Both the position numbers and the translations under genes were made by a program. Below, piece after piece: positions 23,761-36,592 of a stretch of DNA of 64,000 bases. Below the pieces are notes generated by a model. The model worked only from the letters and a program-made list of their open reading frames with translations. It searched no databases and was not told the DNA's origin. Numbering within the stretch: position 1 is the stretch's first letter; each line of letters starts with the position of its first letter. The DNA comes from Populus alba (taxonomy: Eukaryota > Streptophyta > Magnoliopsida > Malpighiales > Salicaceae), in the NCBI RefSeq assembly GCF_005239225.2, contig NC_133296.1:9486001-9550000 (forward strand). Direction: 5' to 3'.

Positions 23761-26700
23761 ATTATTGGATGTTGGAATGTTAGAGGTTTGAATGATCCCA
23801 TAAAGCATTCAGAACTGGGTCAGCTCATCCATCAAGAGAGGATGGTTTTTTTTTTGTTTGGTTGAAACTCGGGTTAGAGACAGGAATAAAGATAATGTTT
23901 CGCAACTTCTTCTGCCTAATTGGTCATTCTTGTATAATTATGATTTCTCTTGTCGTGGTCGTATTTGGGTTTGTTGGAATGTTGATTTGGTGAAGGTGGA
24001 TGTTCTGGGAATGTCAGACCAGGCTATCCATGTTTCTGTCATGATATTAGTTACCAATATCTGTTTTAATACTTCAATCATTTACGGAGACAATAATGCA
24101 TCCTTACGTGAGGCTTTATGGTCTAATATTGTGAGTCGTAGTGATGGATGGGAGTCAACCCCATGGATTCTCATGGGCGACTTTAATGCTATCCGCAACC
24201 AGTCAGAGAGGTTAGGAGGGTCTTCTACGTGGGCTGGTCATATGGACAGATTGGAAACATGTATACGTGAAGCGAAAGTGGATGATCTTCGGTATTCAGG
24301 TATGCATTATACGTGGACGAACCAATGTCCTGAGAATATGATTATGCGGAAACTAGATAGAGTGCTTGTGAATGAGAAGTGGAATATGCGCTTCCCATTG
24401 TCGGAAGCGAGATTCTTGCCTGCTGGTATGTCAGATCATTCTCCCATGGTGGTAAAAGTCACTAGCAATGTTCAAAACATAAAGAAACCATTCAGATTCT
24501 TCGATATGTGGATGGATCATGACGAGTTCATGCCCTTGGTGAAGAAAGTATGGGATCAGCATTCGGGAGGTTGTCCAATGTATCAACTGTGTTGCAAACT
24601 AAGGAAGCTAAAGCAGGAACTTAAACATTTCAATAAGACTCACTTCTCCAATATTTCTGATAGAGTCAAAGATGCAAAAGATCACATGGATAAGGCTCAA
24701 CAAGCTCTACACACAGAGCCTGAGGATCCAACATTGCGTATGCGAGAAAGAGATGATGTTCGTAACTATGCTTCTACTGTCAGGGCAGAAGAGAGTTTTT
24801 TCAAACAAAAGGCAAGGATACAATGGCTTAGCTTGGGGGATTAGAATACTAGCTACTTCCACAAATCAGTAAATGGTAGACAGAATAGAAATAAGCTTCT
24901 CTCGGTTACAAGGGAGGATGGAGAAGTCGCTGAAGGACACGAGGCAGTCAAATCAGAAGTAATTGCATACTTCCAGCGTGTATTGGGAGTGAAACAAATG
25001 CCTAGGAAACTGAACGAGGAAGTGATGCAATCGGCAATTAATTACAAACTGTCGTCAACTCAACAGCATGTACTAGCACAAGATGTAACAAGAGAGGAGA
25101 TTAAGCATGCTATGTTTAGTTTGAAAAACAACAAAGCTCCTGGTCCGGATGGCTTCAACGCAGGTTTCTTCAAAAGAATATGGCACATAGTGGGGGAAGA
25201 TGTAATCAACGCTGTTAGCTCCTTCTTCCAAACTCATAGAATGCTTAAAGAAATGAATGCTACATCCATTTCCCTTATCCCTAAAGTTGCTAATCCTACA
25301 AGTTTGACAGATTTTCGTCCTATATCTTGCTGCAATACAGTATACAAATGCATCGCGAAGATTCTAGCTGGGAGAATGAAAGTTGTTTTACCATCCTTAG
25401 TAGGTCCGTATCAAACAGCTTTTATCTCTGGACGGAGAATCAGCGACAATATTCTTTTGTCTCAGGAACTAATGAAAGGCTATCATACAACTACGGGTCC
25501 TGCTCGTTATGCTATGAAAGTAGACCTGATGAAGGCTTATGACTCGGTTCGGTGGGATTTCATTGATGCTACATTAATAAAAATGGGATTCCCTAGAACA
25601 GTCATTGATTGGATCATGATTTGTGTTACATCATGTCAATTCTCAATCAACGTCAACGGTGAACTTGCGGGTTACTTCCAAGGGGGGAGAGGGCTGAGAC
25701 AAGGTGATCCATTATCTCCATATTTGTTTGTCTTATGCATGGAAATCCTGTCAGGGCTGTTCTGCAATATGAGTGCCAACCAAAACTTCAAGTTCCACTG
25801 GAGATGCAAGAAGGACAGAATCTCTCATCTTTGCTTTGCCGACGACTTGATGATATTCAGCAAAGGGGATGTACATTCAATTCGTATGATCAAAAATGTA
25901 CTCACAGAGTTTCAAGTTCTATCAGGTCTATATCCAAATCCAAACAAAAGTGACATCTTCTTGAGTGGTCCGTTAGGTGCTGAGAGGGAACACATTATCA
26001 GTATTCTTGGGTTTAGAGAGGGGGAGCTTCCTATGAAATATTTAGGAGTGCCTCTTATCTCGTCCAGACTAAAGGCTGTTAATTGTAAGGGCCTCGTGGA
26101 TCGAATTACCGCTAAAGCTCGACAGTGGACCTGCAAAACACTCTCTTTCGCAGGGCGAGTACAACTGATTAACTCAGTCTTATTCTCCATACAGGTCTAT
26201 TGGGCATCTCTATTCCTATTACCTAGGGAATTAGTGAAAAATGTTGAGCAGATTATGAGATCTTTTCTTTGGTTAGGTTCAGATATGAGCACTACTAGGG
26301 CTAAAGTGGCTTGGGATCAGGTATGTCTTCCAAAAAAAGAGGGGGGGCTAGGCATAAAAAGGATAGCAGAATGGAACAAGATTGCCTTGTTGAAACATAT
26401 TTGGAACTTGTACAATGACTCAGATGGCTCAATCTGGTCTACTTGGATCAGATCCAATCTCTTGCAGGGTAGGAATTTCTGGACAATCAAGGCGCCAGGA
26501 AGCTGCTCTTGGGCTTGGGGAAAGATTTTAAAGCTCAGATCCTTAGCATGGCCGAAGATGAAGCACATCATCGGAGATGGAATGACAACCTCTCTATGGT
26601 TTGACAATTGGCATCCTCACAGCCCGCTCGCTGATACTTACGGTGAACGTTTCATCTATGATTCAGGTATGGAACACAACGCGAGAGTGAACGTGCTGAT

Positions 26701-27373
26701 TAATCACTTAGAATGGAGAATTCCTATCACTCATGCAATAGGCTGGCACCCCATTATAGAAGCTATTCCTTCCACATCTACTCCTAAAGGGCAAAAGAAT
26801 GAGATTGTTTGGTTGGATTCGCCAAATCAGAGTTTCTCGGTCAAAGTAGCTTGGGAACAACTAAGAATTCATCATCAAATGGTTGATTGGCATGACATCG
26901 TGTGGTTCAAGAATGCTGTCCCAAGACATGCATTTCTTCTTTGGGTGGCTATCCAACGAAAACTCTCAACGCAGGATAGACTTCATCGGTTTGGTATTCA
27001 TGGTCCCAATAGGTGCTCACTCTGTCTCCGCAATAATGAAGATCACAACCACTTGTTCTTTGAATGCTCCTTTGCGAAAGCATTATGGTGGAATGTTTGT
27101 GACAGATGCGACATTCCAAGAATGACAAAAAGCATGGATGAATGGATTCGATTGGCCACTGTCTCTTGGCATGGCAAAAGTTTCGTCAACTTTTCTCGTA
27201 AACTGGGTTTCGCAGCTACAGTGTATTGTATCTGCCAAGAACGGAATGCAAGGATCTTTGCAGATATGTCTAAAGCTTCGAATTTGGTTTTTGATCAAAT
27301 CGAATGTATCATTCGCGATAAGCTTGTTTTGATGAGGAATGTTCAACAAACAGATGAAAACATAAGGATCTAA
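23761..27373 (+). pseudogene. LINE ORF2 (endonuclease-reverse transcriptase)
   Basis: Starts at ATG 23761 (MIIGCWNVRGLNDP). AP-type endonuclease marks: WNVRGLN, VETRV, PWILMGDFNAIR, YTWTN, KLDRVLVN and SDHSP. RT marks: NKAPGPDGFN, SLIPKVANPTSLTDFRPIS, QTAFISGRRISDN, MKVDLMKAYDSVRW, GLRQGDPLSPYLF and the catalytic FADD. The C-terminal zinc-binding region has CSLCLRNNEDHNHLFFEC. A homopolymer shift in the T run at about 23847-23856 and a TAG at 24842-24844 (CAG in relatives) break it; from 24983 to 27373 it is open for 796 codons. Enzyme for target-primed reverse transcription. Confidence 0.92.
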
Positions 27374-27594
27374 AGACTTTGGAGGGTCAATAACATGGAC
27401 TCTTAATTTGATGTTTAGTTGGTTGTTTTTGTACCCCTAGCATATCTAGTTGGTCTAAGTTTTTGTTTTGTTGTGTGGCTAGCCTGTAGCCATTTGTTGG
27501 TTTTCATTTCTATCCACATTGTAAATCTTGGGTATGCCCATTATATTCTTTGTATCATTTTCTTTTAATACATAAGTCAGCTTACCAAAAAAAA

Positions 27595-28463
27595 GAAAAA
27601 GTAGTAGTTGAATGCACAGTTCTATTATAAGCAAACTCAACAAAAGGCAAACATTCTTCCCAACTTTTCAAATTCTTTTGAATTACAGCACGTAAAAGTT
27701 GGGATAATGTTCTATTCACTACCTCAGTTTGTCCATCTATTTGAGGATGGCATGTTGTCGAAAATAAGAGTTTAGTTCCCAACTTTCCCCATAAGGTCTT
27801 CCAAAAGTAACTAAGAAACTTAACATCACGATCTGACACTATACTCTTAGGAATGCCATGCAAACGTACAATCTCTCTAAAGAACAAGTCTGCGATATGA
27901 GATGCATCATCTGTTTTATGGCATGCAATGAAATGCGCCATTTTAGAAAACCTATCAACCACAACAAAGATAGAGTCTCTACCTTTCTTTGACCTAGGTA
28001 AACCTAAAACAAAGTCCATAGAGATATCTACCCAAGGTTCAGTAGGCACAGGTAGTGGTGTATATAGTCCATGCGGTTGTACTCTAGATTTTTCCTTTCT
28101 ACAAGCAATGCATTGTTCACAAATTCGTTGCACATCTCTTTTCATCTTTGGCCAATAGAAATGCTCATGCAATACATCCAAGGTTTTCGCAACCCCAAAG
28201 TGACCCATTAAACCACCCCCATGTGCTTCACGAACAAGTAATTCACGCAAAGAACTAGCAGGAACACACAATCTATTCTCTTTGAACAAATAACCATCCA
28301 TCAAATAAAACTTACCGAAAGCCGAATGTCCACATGCATTATAAATCTCAGCAAAGTCAGAGTCATTATCATACAATTCCTTCACATATTCAAAACCTAA
28401 CAATCTAGTATTCATGGTGTGTAAAAGAGCATACCTGCGCGAGAGTGCATCAACTACGATGTT
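27595..28463 (-). pseudogene. Gypsy C pol fragment (RNase H end to integrase core)
   Basis: Minus strand from [20 protein letters not shown] at the right end through the integrase zinc-binding region ([10 protein letters not shown] ... [11 protein letters not shown]), the catalytic core ([51 protein letters not shown]) and [15 protein letters not shown]. It continues in 21647-20997 beyond the LINE. The catalytic D,D and E blocks are visible and the frame is open over 277 codons. The amino-terminal part is lost at the junction with the CACTA element at 28463. Confidence 0.9.
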
Positions 28464-28599
28464 TAAATGAAATTTTAAAGATAAATAATGTTTATTACAA
28501 ATTAATATAAAGAAGGAGGAGGCTAGTGGTTATACGGCCAAAAAGGATTAGGCGCACTTGTTCCACTCTGTGATGCATGTTCATGACCATTTCACGAAA

Positions 28600-30115
28600 C
28601 TATTCATAAGTTGCTTTTTGTTGAGATGCTTGGAGTTGTGCATACGCCTCTGATAGGTGGTTGTATTTTTTGGTGAGCTGAGTTGTGTGTTGCTGCAAAG
28701 CCACGAATTCCTTAGATTGGGAGCTCGATACTGAATGGGAGCTCCCAACGGTTGAAACACTACGGGCCAACCACAAGTTGTCGGTCATAGTGTTGGAGAG
28801 CTCGTAAACCTGATTTTTATCAAGTCCACCTGATGATCCAACCTCCATCCATAAATCCGGATCGAATTTCGGATGGGTCAAAGGATCATCCTCGTATCTC
28901 TCCCTTAACCGATTATTATAGGTCTCCTGAAAATAAATAAAAAAAGTAATCATCATATTCAATTCAATAAACATAATAACTTACAAAATAAATTGGTTGA
29001 ACAAACATACCATGAAATGTTGAACACGGTTGTCAACGAACTATTGCGCCCCTTTTTAGCCGTCTTGACTTCGAACGTGCGTCTCCACAAACAACTCCAT
29101 CGGGCTTGGCTCACGTCCAAGAGATGTAGCATATAATGAAAAAAATTTATTAACAACAAATTAATTGAATGATATATTTCATTTAAATCTTACCATCCGT
29201 TTCGCATTTGCAGCAAACGGAACGGAGCCGCCGGTGTGCGTTGTCATTAAGCCATGAATTGGCCAATTTCGGTTGCCAGCATCGGACTGTGAGAGTCGTG
29301 TGAACCACTCAAACATCATGTGCTCAAGATAGTGCGGCCATATATCTTCCGGGGATGTATATCGGTTTGAAATCCCTCCAAACTGCAACATCATTCCAGC
29401 CTTGGAACCCCCTATCCCTCGCTATTTTTTATTTTTTGCCTTTTTTTGTGCTTCGTATAAAAAATCACGCAACCAAAAATTACATTTCGAAACATAAATT
29501 TTTGTCTAAAAAAAATCTTGTATTGTTTTCGGTGTTAACTAGTTGCCGCATGATTTTCCTACACCCTACTCACAACAGTGTTATGGTCACTGTCCCAACA
29601 AAATTTGTCATGTGTATAAATAATTAATTTAAATAAAAATAATAATTTATTTACAATTATATTAATAATTTATTAGAAATAAGCTGAAAATTATAAATTA
29701 ACATCAACCTCAAATCTGTCAAACCATGCATTTTGAGGCATCCATTCAAGATGCTTAGATATTTGACTCCATTGAAAGAATGGAATCTCCATCGACGATT
29801 TAAACACCGATGATATTACTCGGGTGGCCTCAATGTTTGTGAACCTGAAAATAAATGAAATAGTGATTACTTCATAAATTATGTTATATTTTTTTTAAAA
29901 AAGAAATCTAAAACCTTAACATACTTACATTGAAAGGTCGTCTTTCCAGTATGCCTCGTACTTGCGGGTAAATTGATTCCACTACAAAGGTACGTCGCCT
30001 CTACGCTATGAACTAACGCTGGAAGAGGCAACATCGGTTGACGGCGCAGGTGGTGTAGGTGCCTCTTCTTGAGAGGCACCTAAGGAAATATCATCCTCGT
30101 TGCTAGACGAACTAG
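28600..30115 (-). pseudogene. TNP1/Ptta-type CACTA transposase gene, broken
   Basis: The minus strand reads a Ser/acidic/Pro stretch (SLGASQEEAPTPPAPSTD) with two stops, then WNQFTRKYEAYWKDDL, FFQWSQISKHLEWMPQNAWF, GLMTTHTGGSVPFAANAKRM, and at the end YNNRLRERYEDDPLTHPKFD followed by DLWMEVGSSGG and a coiled-coil tail (LQQHTTQLTKKYNHL). This order fits the plant transposase Ptta/En/Spm family, spread over several exons. I place no exact introns. DNA binding at subterminal repeats is the known role. Confidence 0.78.
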
Positions 30116-30859
30116 CTGCAACCGTACATGAATGACCAGCTCTAGGTTTTCATTTTACGCATCTACCCAATTTTATACAAATAATTATGTAATTAAATTC
30201 AAATATTTAAAAAAATTCGACAGCATCTCTCCTATACCGGATACTACCCAAATCCACAAAAATTAAAAATATTAACAATAGCCACAACCAATTGACCCAA
30301 TCTATACTAATTATTCCAACATATTCAATTACTAATCCTAAGGTAAATTCAACATTAAGAATTACAATTCAACGAATTATTCAATAATTATGTCAATACA
30401 ACAATACAATATATTCAATAATTTAAAAAACATTTCTAGACTAACAATGAAAATCAATGGAAATAATTAAACACAAATCATGCAATAATAGAGTAAAATT
30501 AATAATTATTCCAAAATATTCAATTACTAATACTAACGTAAATTCAACATTAACAACAAATATTCAACAAATTAACTAATAATAATTATGTCAATACAAC
30601 AATAAAAAAAAATATTCAAGAAATTCAAAAAAAAAAAACTATAGACTTTAGGAATGAAATATGCTTACCTTAATAATGTGTTGAATTCAAAACTTTATCT
30701 ACATTACAAAAAATACACCAAAACAAAAAACATAACAAAAAAAAAATAGCTAAAAAAAAAACCCTTAAAGTAAAATGAAATAGAAGAAACAAATACTTTT
30801 TATATTGTAGTTTTACCGATGGGAATAAAAAATTATTATTATTTTAATTTAGTTCATTG
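30116..30859 (-). other. AT-rich intron/intergenic part of CACTA
   Basis: Very AT-rich, no ORF. Several near-repeated phrases (for example TTCCAA.ATATTCAATTACTAAT.CTAA at about 30309 and 30509) indicate a local tandem duplication of about 200 bp. I see no gene here. Confidence 0.5.
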
Positions 30860-31270
30860 GTGAAGTGTAAAAAATTTGTCGGTAATTTTTGAATTTCACA
30901 CCAAAATTTTTAATTACCCTCCATATTTTTCATGGTTCGTCGGTATTTCCGTCGGTAAGCTGACGTGGTCAGAGATGCATTTAATGCACCACCCTTTGGA
31001 ATTCACACAGTCCGTCAGTATTTTTGTCGATAACATTGGCCCACCGACAACTTACCGACGTCAAGTAATCCGTCGGTATAGTTGTCGGTGATTGTGGCAT
31101 TTCAAGTAATTATTTTTGAACTATCTGTGAAATGCCGACGAACTTGAATCCGTCAGTATGGTTGTCAGTTATTGTGGCATTTCAAGTAATTATTTTCGAA
31201 CTCTTTGTGAAATGCCAACAGACTTGAATCCATCGGTATGGTCGTCGGTGATTGTTGCATTGTTCAAGAA
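30860..31270. repeat. Internal subterminal-type CACTA repeats
   Basis: Repeated CGTCGGTA, GTCGGTGATTGTGGCATTTC and CCGACG motifs in both directions, like those at 37013-37490, but located between the two transposase genes. A unit of about 75 bp (GTCGGTGATTGTGGCATTTC...) is repeated three times from about 31085. Confidence 0.75.
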
Positions 31271-33510
31271 ATGTTGTATTTGTATTGCCTATTTACCTTC
31301 CTGTAAAAACTTAAATGATAAATTGTCCATTACATTCAACTTGTTGGAGCATATATATCTAAAGAAATGACTAATATTTGTGAGTGCATCCCATATTCCC
31401 TTTGGCAACAAATCACGAAAAGCTAATGGGATGAGTGTTTGCATAAACACGTGGCAGTCATGACTCTTCATTCCATACAATCTGCAGTCCTCTATATTAA
31501 CCAGCCTTGATATGTTCGATGCATGTCCATCTGGAAAACGTAGACTTTTAAGCCATTTGTAGACTAGCAGTTGTGCGTTTTTCTCTAACACGAAGCTTCT
31601 CTTGGTTTTGCGACCCGTGACTCATCATAACCAACTCCATATTTTTACGGTTATAGTATAAAGCTATATCCAATCTAGCCTTGATGTTGTCCTTTGTCTT
31701 TCCCTTCACATCCATGACAGTGTTGAAAATGTTCTCAAACATGTTCTTTTCGATGTGCATGACATCAAGGTTATGGCAAAGCAGATTGGTCTTTCAATAA
31801 GGAAGCTCCCAAAAGATACTTCGCTTTACCCAATTATGGGTCAAACCAAAACCAGGAAATTTTTGCTTTCCTGATTGAAGGCCAAACACAATGTCATCGT
31901 ACTCTAATACAACATCATACAATTCTTCACCAGAAAGACATGGGGATGTAACATCTTTTTTAACTCTGCTAATAAAGAAATCTTTTCTGTTCTTTCTGTA
32001 CCTCTGATTAAGTGGCAAGAAGCGACGGTGACAGTAAAAAAAAGAAGCTTTACCTCCGTTTGCTAGCATGAATGCCTTGTTGTTTTCCATGCAATATAGA
32101 CATGCGAGTTTCCCATGCGTGCTCCAACCAGAAAGTATTCCATAAGCTGGAAAATCATTGATGGTCCACATCAAAGCTGCCCTCATAAGGAAATTTTGTT
32201 TCCTCGATATATCATAAGTTAGAGCTTTGGAGGACCACAACTGCGCCAACTCATCAATCAACGGTCGAAGACAAACATCTATATTCCGCCCCGGGCTGCT
32301 TGGACCTGGTATTACAGTAAATAAAAACATGAACTCCAACCTCATACACATTCCCGGTGGCAAGTTATAAACTGTGAGTATGACCGGCCAACAAGAATAG
32401 GGAGCAGCAAATGACCCAAATGGGTTGAATCCATTTATACACAACCCAAGACGCACATTCCTTGATTCAGCTGCAAAGTGAGGATGCACATTGTTAAAGC
32501 GTTTCCACATTTCACCATCAAAGGATGCACTGATACGATTCGGGCAAGGTCAAATTTGGATTTTGACGTAAAATGTCCAACTATCCAATTTTACAACAAT
32601 AGTCATAATTCTCAATCCTACCATTGGATCGGGTTGAAATTTTACGTGGAGGCTCCTAACATGTTTGCCTACCTTGGGTTAAAATATCATGTCAATCGGA
32701 GTTCATCAAGGCATCCAAACACAAGTCAACAGAGGTTGTACAAGTTTTGTTATTTACTTCCTTTTTACTTGTGGACTTCCTATTTGGCTAGGATTCTTTT
32801 CCTAAAAGGATGTGGCAGGTTATTTTGGAAATATCCTAATTCTATAAAGATCTTTAATGGGCTGCAACATGTTTTGGGCCAAAATATATCAGTGGCATAA
32901 AAAAAATAAATAAAAAAAGAAAAAGAAGAAAAAAAGGCATTTATTTGTTTCTGCTGCAGAAAACTAAACAATGGAAAATTTGACCAAATCAACTCGGAAT
33001 GAGCTCAAATTTGATTATGTTATAACTGGGAACCTAATCGCATCATAGATTGATTTTGGGCTCAATTAGATATTGTTTGCTTTGGGTTTCAAATTTAGGT
33101 CTAATCAGGTCTGATTTATAACATTTTTGCGTCAATATATCAAACCTTATGGTAAATTGATCAAATTTTATATTTTATCTATTTGGGTTGATATCGCACT
33201 ATATGTGAAATTTTAACTCAATTGGACATCATTTACTATAAGTTCCAAATTTCAACTTAACTCGTCGTAAACAAGTTTGTTTTGTGTCAACTTTTAAAAT
33301 TGAGATTATTTTTGTTGTTTTCATTTCTTGCAGTTTATTTTCATCATATCCAACATATCTGGGTGTTGTTTCATTATTTTTCATATTTTGTTTCTGTTTT
33401 TTATTCGAGTCTTCAGTTTCGTTCATATTTCAGATAGACTTGCTTGCTACTCACGAGACTATCATTGCAGTTTCATTTTGCTTGTTTTCTAGTTTTTATT
33501 ACTTCTTGAG

Positions 33511-33512
<2 letters not shown>

Positions 33513-33554
<42 letters not shown>
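33513..33554 (+). repeat. (AT)n microsatellite in NA leader
   Basis: About 42 bases of alternating TA, expanded from a short TATATA stretch at the same place in copies 1 and 3. Confidence 0.9.
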
Positions 33555-33556
<2 letters not shown>

Positions 33557-33714
33557 ATTGCGCTGCCAAGTTGGTTTTATTTTGGTGTTGGTTTCAGTTT
33601 TGCAAGAACCGCAAGAAGGTGAGACGAGAGGTGTGAGGAGATTAAGAGTGTTTGAGCTAAACACGAGTGATGTAAGGATGTTTTTACCACTAACCAATTT
33701 TTACAGGTACTATC

Positions 33715-34431
33715 ATGTCAGATCAAAACAACACACCGCGCCCTCCCGATGTAGAACTTAAATTCCAAATGCAAGCCATGACAAAGATGATGGAAAGAAT
33801 GAATTTCATGATGGGGAACGTGTGTGACAGACTTGAGAAGGTGGCAAAACATGGTAACATGGCTGGAACATGTACCTAAGATGTGAGAAAGGATGGGGCT
33901 GAATTGAAATCAAACCATGGCAGTGGTGCTGAAAGGCCAAAATGGGATGGCTATGAGGATTTTGAGGGGGACTTTGATGATAATGGTGATGGTGGTTTTA
34001 AGGATGAGACCATAGGCTATCGGGAAGGTTTTTGGCAGCCTAGAAATTGAAGGGATTTCATGTATTTTGATGAGGTGTTATGGCAAAAGAAAAGGAGGAT
34101 TCAAAAGGAGAGGTGGTATCAAAGGGACAGAAATAAAGAGATTAGTGTTCTAAAAAAAGAATCCAAGAGTCTATCTCGTATTCTCCGGGAGATGAAGCAA
34201 GAACTTGATGTGTTAACATCAACAGTCAATGCGCAGCAAGCTTCAAAAAAAGAGGAGAAAAAATGTTGCAATGATGAAATACGAAATAGAATGGCTGCTA
34301 TTTTCATCCAAAGTTGTTGGCGACGATTGTTGGCAAGAAAAGAATTCCAAAGGCTTCAAAATGAGGCTAAGGAATTTGTCTATTCAACTTGTTGGTGATT
34401 CAAGGATGAATCATCTTGAAGAGAGAGGGAA
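33715..34431 (+). pseudogene. NA gag-like / coiled-coil / IQ-like ORF (copy 2)
   Basis: Starts at ATG 33715 (MSDQNNTPRPP) and follows the same plan as copies 1 and 3. It has TAA at about 33878 and TGA at about 34048, both at positions where the other copies have Gln codons. The part from 34060 is open for 112 codons and includes WQKKRRIQKERWYQRD, the coiled coil and FIQSCWRRLLARKEF. A small shift near 34372 moves the frame before the LEERGND end. Confidence 0.75.
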
Positions 34432-35444
34432 TGATATGATCCAGGTAAGGTTAAATTCGGATTTTGACGTAAAATGTGCAACTATCCAGTTTTACAGCAA
34501 TAGTCATAATTCTCAATCCTACAATTGGATTGGGTTGAAATTTTACGTGGAGGCTCCTGACATGTTTGCCTACCTTGGGTAAAATCATGTCAATCACAGT
34601 TCGGCAAGGCATCCAAACATGGGTCAACAGAGGCTGTACGAGTTTTGTTATTTACTTCTTTTTAACTTGTGGATTTCCTATTTGGCTAGGATTCTTTTCC
34701 TAAAAGGATGTGTTAGCTTATTTTGGGATAATAAGCCTAATTCTACAAAGATCTTTAATGGGCTGCAACATAGTTTTCAAGTGTGGCAAGGATTAATAAA
34801 TATTTCAGTATCCTTTTCTTACATTGATTCCTTATTCATACTAGCTACAAAAAGGAAAGAAGATTTCAAAACTAATTCTACCTTCAGATTTGATTCTCCT
34901 AGCTTATATGGGACTTCTAAAAGGCAACAAATCTGATCCTATCATATTTAGGATACTAAATTTGGATTTATTTATTTTATTGTTATTTTCTTCTTAGTTT
35001 TGGTTTATTTATATTATTTGGGTTTAATTGTAAGTGAGCATCATATAAGTCCATATAAGGGGTCCATTAGGGTTTATTTAAGTCTAGAGTCAATATAAAT
35101 AAAGGCATAACCAAACATGTAAGTTAGACAATTCAGATTAATAAAACTTCTTGTTTGCTGCACTTTGTGTGTGTGTGTGTTGGTGAGATAATCTCCCTTC
35201 CATGGTTCTCTAAAGAATTGAAAAATGACTTATTGAAGAACAACTGTCTTCGTTGCGTCATCCTTATACTTCTCATTTGTGAATCAATATCGTTGAGTGG
35301 GGGTCTCCGTTTCCAATAGTGTTGGTGCCTAGGTACAAGTTATCTTTATGTAACATTCTTATCAAACCTGATTTACTTTGCTTTCCAGGAATTGGTGTTT
35401 TTGTGTGTGGGTTGCGTGACCACGTGATCACGAGGTTTGCATCA
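34432..35444 (+). repeat. 3' LTR (LTR-B) of NA copy 2
   Basis: Complete LTR-B from TGATATGATCC to GGTTTGCATCA. It is more diverged from copy 1 than the two LTRs of copy 1 are from each other, so this insertion is older. Confidence 0.9.
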
Positions 35445-36528
35445 TGCACCATCACACTATCAACCGCATCATGTGTTTGGTGCCATGTCATGTGCTCAAC
35501 AGTCCTTGGTGACATGAATAACCTCTGCAGTCTAGGTGTGATCGGGAAGTATCTAAGTTTTTTATATGTCACTAGACTTTTTCCCCTGCCAGTTCTGGGT
35601 TTGTAACGAGAATGCCCGCATGCCATGCACTCGGTCATCTTAGCATTTTCAAGGTAGTATAATGTGCAAAAGTTAGGGCACATGTCAATTTTCCTAAACC
35701 GAGGGGTTTCATCATGGACTTCGCAGCATAGAAGTTCTCTTTCAGCCTGTTCCCTTCAAGTAAAATGCTTCTTGCCCATTCAATAATTTTGTTATACCCG
35801 ACCTCACTCAACCCATGATTTGACTTGATGGTGAACACCTGTGCCACGGCCGATAATTTATTGTGGTTTGTGTAGCCATCCCATAATGGTTCGTTAGAAT
35901 TTTTCAAAAAATAAAAAAACCTAACTACATTTGCATTAGGTTCTTCTTCTACGATTGGACATTGACTGACATTACCTTGATTCATTCTCATTGCATCCAT
36001 AACCACATTTCTATAAGAATTAGTGTTGCCATTTTCCACTCCATGCATGTTGCTAACAAATACTAGAAGTTGACCTAACCACTGTTTCTCCCATTCTCCT
36101 CTTACTAACAAATACTTCTCCATGTGCATACCAACACTGGTAATTCTTCATAAACCCTTTGTGTAGAAGATGCATCAGTAAAACATCTGGATGCAGATAC
36201 TTTTTATTTTGAGACTTCTTACATGGACACCTAATACAGCCTCCAGTAAAATTTCTAGGAATAGATGTTGCGAAATTCATAAAACCATGAACCCCGTTAC
36301 AATAATCCATCCTCCGCAATCCTTGGGTTGAATCTCGATACATCCATGAATGATCATTCATGACTTATATTGAACCTCTATAAAATTATGATGACATCAT
36401 GTATTAATTAACTAAGTTAGGTAAATAAACTTGCAAAAATATTAGTTTACCTCGAGATTATCCAACAAACCAATCACAACTTCTCATAAATATTAAATAT
36501 TCATTATCATTTATCAACGTCCATACAA

Positions 36529-36531
<3 letters not shown>

Positions 36532-36590
<59 letters not shown>
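36532..36590 (+). repeat. (AT)n microsatellite
   Basis: A run of about 58 bases of alternating TA in the CACTA 5' region, followed by a shorter (AT) run at 36605-36619. Confidence 0.92.

Positions 36591-36592
<2 letters not shown>

Larger units (their letters stand above)
21648..27594 (+). mobile_element. Near full-length LINE retrotransposon
   Basis: About 5.9 kb: a 5' UTR with two imperfect 171-bp-spaced repeats, ORF1 (DUF4283 plus zinc knuckle), ORF2 (endonuclease, RT, zinc-binding C-terminus), a 3' UTR and a short A tail (CTTACCAAAAAAAA). It interrupts gypsy C pol inside the sequence for [10 protein letters not shown]. Compared with the uninterrupted copy at 53890-53920, about 10 bases of the target are missing rather than duplicated. 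Stops and frameshifts in both ORFs make it inactive, but it is otherwise complete. Confidence 0.93.
32531..35444 (+). mobile_element. NA element copy 2, nested in CACTA
   Basis: TSD TGCAC at 32526-32530 and 35445-35449. The 5' LTR-B is cut after about 340 bases and joins the leader at about 32872 (the primer site is deleted). The 3' LTR (34432-35444) is complete. Removing the element restores the TNP2 reading order. Plus orientation, opposite to its host gene. Confidence 0.93.
31289..36361 (-). pseudogene. TNP2-type CACTA transposase, split and truncated
   Basis: The minus strand begins with a transposase-associated domain (MNDHSWMYRDST, YCNGVHGFMNFA, CIRCPCKKSQNK), then WDGYTNHNKLSAVAQVF, MCPNFCTLYYLENAKMTEC and HQTHDAVDSVMVH. 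After the NA insertion (32531-35444) come the core blocks RNVRLGLCINGFNPFGS, YSCWPVILTVYNLPPGMCM, VIPGPSSPGRNIDV, LACLYCMENNKAF, then MHIEKNMFENIFNTVMDVKG and HDCHVFMQTLIPLAFRDLLP. Frameshifts occur near 35680, 31790 and 31550-31590. The C-terminal region usual for the family is absent after 31289. It would cut and move the element if intact. Confidence 0.88.

Noticed and set aside
33473..33697. Ile/Tyr repeat frame in NA copy 2
   Set aside because: Translation of the (AT)n microsatellite at 33513-33554.
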